DNA from: Roseovarius atlanticus
GTDB taxonomy: Bacteria; Pseudomonadota; Alphaproteobacteria; Rhodobacterales; Rhodobacteraceae
Direction: 5' to 3'
DNA: 64,000 nt
Assembly (NCBI RefSeq): GCF_001441615.1
Contig: NZ_LAXJ01000008.1
Coordinates: 211,279 to 275,278 of the forward strand
Under the pieces are notes generated by a model. The model did no database searches. It worked only from the letters and a program-made list of their open reading frames with translations, and had not been told where the DNA came from. How positions within the stretch are numbered: the first letter of the stretch is position 1; each line of letters opens with the position of its first letter. Below are positions 58,668-64,000 of this stretch, one piece after another. The translations under genes and the position numbers were made by a program.

Positions 58668-59186
58668 TCAGGTCTCGCAGACGATGCCGAGGATCGGGTC
58701 GTCTTCGGGCAGGGGTTGCCACTGGGCGTCCGAGACGGTGCCGCCCTGGGCGAAGTCGGCCCCGTCGATCAGAAGGGCAGAGCGGTGCGCGGTGCAGTCG
58801 AAGAGCATCGGTGCCTTGTTCACCGGCGCCCAGCGGCCGAAGAAGTAGAGGTCGGTCAGCACCTGGCCGGGCAGGTTGTCGTTCGTCATGGCATTGCCGG
58901 TGTCGATGGCCACGAACCGCTCGGTATAGGGCCAGGCCTGGGTCCAGGGGCGGATCCAGCTTTGTTCCTCGACCGTGACGGCGACTTTCATACCTTCGGG
59001 CAGGGCGTCGGCGGTGCGGCCGTACCAAGTGTATTCGTTGGAAATGGTCGCGGCGATCATGCCGAGGCCCGCCGCGACGGGCGTGAGCCAGCGGGGCAGG
59101 CGGCGGCCCAGGGCGATGTTGACCAGCATCAGAAGGCCGGCGGCGGCGATGCCTGCGAAGACGGTGGCGATGAGTTCTATGAACAT
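58668..59186 (-). CDS. Membrane hypothetical protein
   Basis: 172 residues: two N-terminal membrane helices (ELIATVFAGIAAAGLLMLVN and LTPVAAGLGMIAATIS) then a periplasmic domain with one Cys pair (LFDCTAHRS and GIVCET). No family recognised. Lies between the CBS/DUF294 and exonuclease genes, one base from the exonuclease start, so it is co-transcribed with them. Confidence 0.75.
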   Translation of the reverse strand: MFIELIATVFAGIAAAGLLMLVNIALGRRLPRWLTPVAAGLGMIAATISNEYTWYGRTADALPEGMKVAVTVEEQSWIRPWTQAWPYTERFVAIDTGNAMTNDNLPGQVLTDLYFFGRWAPVNKAPMLFDCTAHRSALLIDGADFAQGGTVSDAQWQPLPEDDPILGIVCET

Positions 59187-59190
59187 GAGG

Positions 59191-61011
59191 TTATCCTAAC
59201 ATGCCTTTGCCCGAGGACACCGATGATTGCATCGTCTTGACCACGACGAAGGCGTCGCGCAGGTGGCTGCGCTCGAAATCCGAGAGGGTGGAGGGATCGA
59301 GGAAGTTGTCGGGCAGGTCGCCCGCCTTGACCTGTGCCGCCTGGTGGTCGAGCCGCAGGGTGGCGATGAGGTCGTAGGCATCCAGAAGGTCGGCGCCGCC
59401 CGAGATGGAGAGGCGACCGGCGGCCTGCGCGGCCTCGAGCCGGGCGCGGGTGTTCACCTGCCGCAACTGGCCTTGCAGCGCATAGATGCGACCCAGATCG
59501 GTCACCGGCACCACGCCGTTATGCTTGAGGTCGAGCCGGTTGCGATGCTCGCCCGATCGGATGGTGGCGAGGCCGCGCAGCAGGCCCAGGGGCGGCTGGT
59601 GCTTGATCGAGTTCGAGATCATGTGCGCGGTGAAGATCGAGTTTTTCGCCGCCTTGGCAAGCGTGTCGGTTTGCAGCGACTCGAACAGGGTCGTGTCGCC
59701 GCCGATGGGGCGCAGGTCGAACATGACCGAGGCCAGCATCTGTGCCTCGGGGCCCGGGCGCGCGATCCAGTCGTCGAAATAGCCGCGCCAGACGCGCAGG
59801 GGCTGACACCATCGCGGGTTCGTCGCCATCATGTCGCCGGGGCAGTAGAAGTAGCCGCAGGTGTCCAGCCCGTCGCTGACGAATTTGGCAAGGCTGGTGA
59901 ACCAGGGCATATCGGCGTCGGTGACGTCATCGGACAGGATCAGGCAGTTGTCCTGATCCGAGACGCCGCTCTGTTCCTGCCGCCCTTGAGAGCCGCAGGC
60001 GAGCCAGAGATAGGGGACGGGGGGCGGGCCAAGTTCAACCTCGGCCAGTCTCAGCAGGCGGCGGGTGACGGTGTCGGCGATGTCGGTGATGAGCCGCGTG
60101 ACCACGTCGTGCCGGTTGCCCGAGCCGACAAGCTGGGCCAGCAATTGCGGGATCTCGGCGGTGGCGCGGGACATGGTGGCAGCGTCCTCCGCCCGTGCGA
60201 TACGCCCCACCAGAGCGCCCGAGGACAGCGCCTGCACGCGGGTGAGGTCGGTCTGCGTGACGATGCCCACCAGCCGGGTGCCCTCAGTGATGGGCACATG
60301 GCCGATGCCGCGTTCCATCATCAGGTGCAAAACGTCGGTGCCGAGGGCATCGGGGTCCAGCGTCAGGGGGCTTTGGGTCATGATGCTGGAGATGGGGGCG
60401 GCGGTGTCGGTGCCTTTGGCCACCACCTTGCCGTTCATGTCGCGCACGGTGAGGATGCCGCGCAGGTCGCCGCGCTCGGTGATGCAGATCGACGAGATGT
60501 GATGTTCGTGCATCCGCGCCGCCGCGTCGCGGATCGGGGTGTCGGGCGCGCAGGTCAGCGGGTCGCGGGTCATCAGGTCCGCCACGCGCAGGGTGGTCAG
60601 GTCCTTGCGGTCGGCGCGGGCCGGGCGGCGGCGGTCGAAGAAGCGCGCGACCTTGGCGGAGGATTTGATGAGAGTGAATAGCGCGTCCGCCGGCATCACG
60701 ATCAGCGTGGCGTCGGAGCGGGCTGTGGCGGTGCGGCTGGCGACATCCTCGCGCAGGAGCGCGCGTTCGCCGAAGGAATTGCGGGGGCCGAGGAGCGAGA
60801 GCTGGACGTCGGCCTCGTCGGTGATCTCGATCTCGCCGGTAACGACGATGTAGAGGCTGTCGACGGTGTCGCCGAGTCTAAAGATGGTGGCGCCGGCCGA
60901 GATGTCGGCGGCGTCGCAGCGCGTGGACAAGTCATCCAGATCGCTGTCATTCAGGCTGTCATAGGGGTGAACGGAGCGCAGGAACTGCGCAAGGTCGCTC
61001 GAAAGGGGCAT
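59191..61011 (-). CDS. cNMP-binding, CBS-pair, DUF294 nucleotidyltransferase-like protein
   Basis: 606 residues. Order: cyclic-nucleotide-binding domain (residues 20-130; GDTVDSLYIVVTGEIE), two CBS domains (VADLMTRDPLTC and ISSIMTQSPLTLD) that bind adenine nucleotides, a DUF294 nucleotidyltransferase-like domain with GSQGRQEQSGVSDQDN (the G-S and D-x-D motif) and a C-terminal helical substrate domain. The start at 61011 (MPLSSDLAQFL) replaces a longer frame with low-complexity sequence. Next to a symporter and acs, it is likely a regulator that reads nucleotides; the modified target is unknown. Confidence 0.87.
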   Translation of the reverse strand: MPLSSDLAQFLRSVHPYDSLNDSDLDDLSTRCDAADISAGATIFRLGDTVDSLYIVVTGEIEITDEADVQLSLLGPRNSFGERALLREDVASRTATARSDATLIVMPADALFTLIKSSAKVARFFDRRRPARADRKDLTTLRVADLMTRDPLTCAPDTPIRDAAARMHEHHISSICITERGDLRGILTVRDMNGKVVAKGTDTAAPISSIMTQSPLTLDPDALGTDVLHLMMERGIGHVPITEGTRLVGIVTQTDLTRVQALSSGALVGRIARAEDAATMSRATAEIPQLLAQLVGSGNRHDVVTRLITDIADTVTRRLLRLAEVELGPPPVPYLWLACGSQGRQEQSGVSDQDNCLILSDDVTDADMPWFTSLAKFVSDGLDTCGYFYCPGDMMATNPRWCQPLRVWRGYFDDWIARPGPEAQMLASVMFDLRPIGGDTTLFESLQTDTLAKAAKNSIFTAHMISNSIKHQPPLGLLRGLATIRSGEHRNRLDLKHNGVVPVTDLGRIYALQGQLRQVNTRARLEAAQAAGRLSISGGADLLDAYDLIATLRLDHQAAQVKAGDLPDNFLDPSTLSDFERSHLRDAFVVVKTMQSSVSSGKGMLG

Positions 61012-61117
61012 GGTCAAGGCCTCTTGAGGGGGTGGTCGGGCCCACTGTGGCGCGGGCCGGACCGGATTTGAAGCGAAAGCCCCGCCGCGAAGCTGTGCGG
61101 CGGGGCCATCGGTGAGC

Positions 61118-62905
61118 TTAGTGACCTTCGACAGCGGTTCCGGCGCCACGGGGGACGCGGACGCTTTCGACGAGGTCCTTGATTTCCTGCGGAGTCTCCT
61201 TGGTGATGCTGGAGACGAAGAACGCCACGGCAAAGTTGATCGCCGCACCGACCGCCCCGAAGGAGGTCGACTTGATCGTGCCCAGGAGCGGATCGGCGTC
61301 GGTGAAGGCGTTGGTGTCGGGAATGAAGAACCACCCCTTGTGCAAGAAGATGTAGAGCAGTGTTACGACCAGACCCGCGAGCATCCCCGCGACCGCCCCG
61401 GTGTTGTTGACGCGGGTCGAGAAGATACCCATCATCAGCGCCGGGAAGATCGAGGCCGCGGCAAGCCCGAAGGCCAGCGCCACCGTCTGGGCGGCAAAGC
61501 CCGGTGGATTGAGACCGAGATAGGTCGCGACCGCGATCGACACGGCCATGGCGATCCGGGCCGACAGCAGCTCTCCTTTTTCGCTGATCTGGGGCGCGAA
61601 CTGGCCCTTGATCAGGTCGTGGCTGACCGCCGAGGAGATGGCCAGCAAGAGGCCGGCCGCCGTGGACAGGGCTGCCGCGAGACCGCCTGCCGCGACAAGG
61701 CCGATGACCCAGGCGGGAAGGTTGGCGATTTCGGGGTTGGCGAGCACGAGGATGTCGTTGTTGAAGTTGGTCAGCTCGTTGCCTTGCCAGCCTTCGGCCG
61801 CGGCGCGTTCCTGCATCGCGGTCGAGTTTTCATTGTAATACTGGATCAGGCCGTCGCCGTTCTTGTCTTCCCAGCCCAGAAGGCCGGTCTGCTGCCAGGT
61901 CGCCATCCAGTCATAGGCCGGATCGGATTCGATGGTCTCGACCGACACCGCCTGACCTTCCGTGCCGTTGGGCCAGAACTGTTCGGTGATGTTGAGCCGC
62001 GCCATCGCGCCCACGGCCGGAGCGGTGAGGTAGAGCAGCGCGATGAAGACCAGCGCCCAGCCGGCGGACCAGCGTGCGTCCGACACGCGCGGCACGGTGA
62101 AGAACCGCATGATCACGTGCGGCAGACCGGCGGTGCCGATCATCAGGCTGAGCGTGAAGAGCACCATGTTGAACGTGTCACCGTTGTGGGCGGTGTATTC
62201 GTTGAAGCCCAGTTCCTGCACGATCTGGTCGAGACGCGCCAAGAGCGGCTCGCCGCTTGCCTGGTCGGTGCCGAAGAGGCCCAGGCCCGGGATCGGGTTG
62301 CCGGTCAGTTGCAGCGAGATGAACACGGCCGGAATGGTGTAGGCCATGATCAGCACGACATATTGCGCCACCTGGGTGTAGGTCACACCCTTCATGCCGC
62401 CGAACACCGCATAGGCGAAGACCACGACCGCACCGATCAGAAGGCCGGTGGTGTTGTCGACCTCGAGAAAGCGGCCAAAGGCCACGCCCACGCCGGTCAT
62501 CTGGCCGATCACGTAGGTCACCGAGGCGACGATCAGGCAGATCACGGCCACCAGACGCGCCGAGGAGCTGTAGAACCGGTCGCCGATGAATTCCGACACG
62601 GTGAACTTGCCGAACTTGCGCAGGTAGGGCGCAAGCAGCAGTGCCAGCAGGACGTAACCGCCGGTCCAGCCCATGAGGTAGGTGGAGTTGTCGTAGCCGG
62701 TGAAGGCGATGAGGCCCGCCATCGAGATGAAGGACGCTGCGGACATCCAGTCGGCCGCCGTGGCCATCCCGTTGGTGACCGGGTGCACGCCGCGTCCGGC
62801 GGCGTAGAATTCGCTGGTCGAGCCCGCGCGGGCCCAGATCGCGATGCCGATGTAGAGCGCGAAACTCGCGCCCACGAACAGCAGGTTGATGGTAAACTGA
62901 TCCAT
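61118..62905 (-). CDS. Sodium:solute symporter (VC_2705/ActP-like)
   Basis: Na+-coupled transporter of the SSS family, 595 residues with about 13-14 helices; SGGYVLLALLLAPYLRKFGKFT-type helix 3 region (in part), GFNEYTAHNGD loop and DLIKGQFAPQ are visible. The adjacent DUF4212 gene is the small partner of the VC_2705 group, where acetate and other short monocarboxylates are typical substrates. It follows adk and acs, which also points to acetate. 106 bases separate it from the CBS protein gene. Confidence 0.92.
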   Translation of the reverse strand: MDQFTINLLFVGASFALYIGIAIWARAGSTSEFYAAGRGVHPVTNGMATAADWMSAASFISMAGLIAFTGYDNSTYLMGWTGGYVLLALLLAPYLRKFGKFTVSEFIGDRFYSSSARLVAVICLIVASVTYVIGQMTGVGVAFGRFLEVDNTTGLLIGAVVVFAYAVFGGMKGVTYTQVAQYVVLIMAYTIPAVFISLQLTGNPIPGLGLFGTDQASGEPLLARLDQIVQELGFNEYTAHNGDTFNMVLFTLSLMIGTAGLPHVIMRFFTVPRVSDARWSAGWALVFIALLYLTAPAVGAMARLNITEQFWPNGTEGQAVSVETIESDPAYDWMATWQQTGLLGWEDKNGDGLIQYYNENSTAMQERAAAEGWQGNELTNFNNDILVLANPEIANLPAWVIGLVAAGGLAAALSTAAGLLLAISSAVSHDLIKGQFAPQISEKGELLSARIAMAVSIAVATYLGLNPPGFAAQTVALAFGLAAASIFPALMMGIFSTRVNNTGAVAGMLAGLVVTLLYIFLHKGWFFIPDTNAFTDADPLLGTIKSTSFGAVGAAINFAVAFFVSSITKETPQEIKDLVESVRVPRGAGTAVEGH

Positions 62906-62908
62906 GAC

Positions 62909-63169
62909 TTACACCTCGTCGACGCCGTATTCACGGTCGAGCTTGTTCATCCGCCACGCGTAGAAGAAGATCAGCGCGAGGAAGACGAGGATCGAGCCTT
63001 GCTGGGCGAACCAGAAGCCAAGGTCGGTGCCGCCGACCTCGATGCTCGAAAGGGCCGGGCGCAGGACGATCCCGAACCCGAATGAGACCAGCGCCCAGAT
63101 AACGAGGCTGATCAGGATGAGGCGCACATTGGCTTTCCAATATTGTGCGCTTGTTTTGTCCAGAGACAT
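62909..63169 (-). CDS. DUF4212 small membrane subunit
   Basis: 86 residues, two membrane helices (LILISLVIWALVSFGFGIV and GFWFAQQGSILVFLALIFFY) and the conserved N-terminal YWKANVRL; C terminus RMNKLDREYGV, all marks of DUF4212. Three bases before the symporter gene in the same direction. Analogous to DUF485 genes that precede actP. Confidence 0.92.
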   Translation of the reverse strand: MSLDKTSAQYWKANVRLILISLVIWALVSFGFGIVLRPALSSIEVGGTDLGFWFAQQGSILVFLALIFFYAWRMNKLDREYGVDEV

Positions 63170-63232
63170 GTGTGGGGTCCCTCCTCCTAGTGAAAAGGCC
63201 GGGCCGCGACATGCGGCCCGACCGGCGTTTCG

Positions 63233-63919
63233 TCATGCCGCCCGTTGCGACAGGACGGTGTCCAGCTGGGCGGCGATTTCGTCGATCGGGCCCATTGCGG
63301 GCACGCGGGAAAGCGCACCCTTGGATTGGTAATAGTCGATCAGGGGCGCGGTCTGGGCGTGGTACGCCGCCAGCCGTTGCGCCACCGTTTCGGCATTGTC
63401 ATCGGCGCGGCGGATCATGTCGGTGCCGCCGCAAGTGTCGCAGATGCCGGGCCTCGCCGTGGGCTTGAAGCTGTCGTGATAGCCCTCGCCGCAGCCGCCG
63501 CAGGTGAAGCGGCCCGAGATGCGGTCGACCATGGCGGCGTCGTCCACCTCGAGGCTAATGGCGGCGTCGATCTTTTGCCCCCGTTCAGCCAGCAGGGTGT
63601 CGAGCGCCTCGGCCTGCACGGTCGTGCGCGGGAAGCCGTCGAGGATCACGCCGTGCGCGCAATCGGGCGCGGCCAGGCGGTCGCGCAGGATGGCGATGAC
63701 GATATCGTCGCTGACGAGGTTGCCCGCTTCCATGACGGCCTTGGCCTCGCGTCCCGCCGCGGTGCCCGCGGCGACGGCGGCGCGGAGAAGATCGCCGGTG
63801 GAGAGTTGGACGAAGCCGTTCTTCTCTTCCAGAAGGCGGGCCTGCGTGCCCTTGCCTGCGCCCGGGGGGCCGAGCAGGATCAGGACCGGGGCGGTGTTGG
63901 GTGTTTGTGCGCCGTCCAT
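63233..63919 (-). CDS. adk: Adenylate kinase with four-Cys LID
   Basis: AMP + ATP to 2 ADP. P-loop GPPGAGKGTQ, AMP-binding QLSTGDLLRA, DGFPRT and the LID. The LID carries four Cys (CGGCGEGYHD and CDTCGG), i.e. a zinc-binding form. 228 residues. The ATG at 63919 is chosen over 63925 because GGGGGA is then at a proper distance. The gene starts three bases from the acs stop. Upstream acs makes AMP, so an adk here makes metabolic sense. Confidence 0.93.
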   Translation of the reverse strand: MDGAQTPNTAPVLILLGPPGAGKGTQARLLEEKNGFVQLSTGDLLRAAVAAGTAAGREAKAVMEAGNLVSDDIVIAILRDRLAAPDCAHGVILDGFPRTTVQAEALDTLLAERGQKIDAAISLEVDDAAMVDRISGRFTCGGCGEGYHDSFKPTARPGICDTCGGTDMIRRADDNAETVAQRLAAYHAQTAPLIDYYQSKGALSRVPAMGPIDEIAAQLDTVLSQRAA

Positions 63920-63921
63920 GA

Positions 63922-64000
63922 TCATTCCCCCTTGTTCATTCTGTTGTCGATAAGGTCGTCGACGACGGAGGGGTCTGCGAGGGTTGAGGTGTCGCCCAGG
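63922..64000 (-). CDS. acs: Acetyl-CoA synthetase, C-terminal end only
   Basis: The last 25 codons of a minus-strand gene running off the window: LGDTSTLADPSVVDDLIDNR then MNKGE and a TGA at 63922-63924. DTSTLADPSVVD is the usual C terminus of acetyl-CoA synthetase. The stop is adjacent to the adk start. Acetate + ATP + CoA gives acetyl-CoA + AMP + PPi. Confidence 0.8.
   Translation of the reverse strand, partial: LGDTSTLADPSVVDDLIDNRMNKGE

Overview
The window is a GC-rich (roughly 64% by eye) chromosomal segment from an alphaproteobacterium, most likely a marine Rhodobacteraceae of the Roseobacter group. Supporting signs are a DddP-type DMSP lyase at the left edge, a DUF1523 protein, a CtrA-type operator, a biotin pyruvate carboxylase, a split pqiA, and high GC at third codon positions that throws long antisense shadow frames. 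I see no insertion sequence, prophage, CRISPR array, rRNA or plasmid function. Three tRNAs are present: Tyr-GTA, Gly-GCC and Leu-GAG.

Layout. 1-6 kb: partial dddP, a ligase/exonuclease DNA-repair pair, a fumarylacetoacetase-like hydrolase, a lysophospholipase-like hydrolase and an SCP2 protein. 6-11 kb: TPR protein, SUV3-like RNA helicase, S4 protein, FdxA ferredoxin and CarD. 11-20 kb (mostly minus strand): Kef-type antiporter, a 1011-residue proline-rich membrane protein, MetY, very small secreted proteins and a glycosyltransferase-like protein. 20.4-28.8 kb: a plus-strand block of about ten uncharacterised genes around an AAA+ ATPase, with several tiny membrane proteins; this is the best candidate for an undescribed system. 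28.8-32 kb: sulfotransferase-like gene, tRNA-Tyr, rlmB, a candidate small RNA and a CoA-binding protein. 32-38 kb: histidine genes hisE, F, A, H and B on the minus strand, interrupted by opposite-strand secreted proteins including a tandem DUF2147 pair. 38-46 kb: secreted unknown, tRNA-Gly, phosphodiesterase, pyruvate carboxylase and an FMN 2-hydroxy-acid oxidase. 46-52 kb: secreted acidic protein, nuclease-like protein behind a CtrA box, UvrD-type helicase, divergent ohrR/ohr with paired operators, lipB and tRNA-Leu. 52-56 kb: a pqiA1-pqiA2-pqiB-pqiC envelope lipid-transport operon. 56-64 kb: BtuF-like protein, then a minus-strand run acs, adk, DUF4212, sodium:solute symporter, cNMP/CBS/DUF294 protein, small membrane protein and a membrane-tethered DnaQ-like exonuclease.

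How parts fit. The right-hand run reads as acetate (or other carboxylate) uptake and activation: the symporter imports, acetyl-CoA synthetase activates and makes AMP, and adenylate kinase recycles the AMP. The CBS/DUF294 protein and the odd exonuclease fusion would be regulators or nucleic-acid effectors. OhrR and Ohr form a peroxide-sensing pair. Two families of short repeats stand out between genes: (i) tandem pairs of AT-rich perfect palindromes at four sites and (ii) a GTGGGTTT/AAACCCAC hairpin with a CCCTAC tail in four copies, two of them inside the uncharacterised operon.
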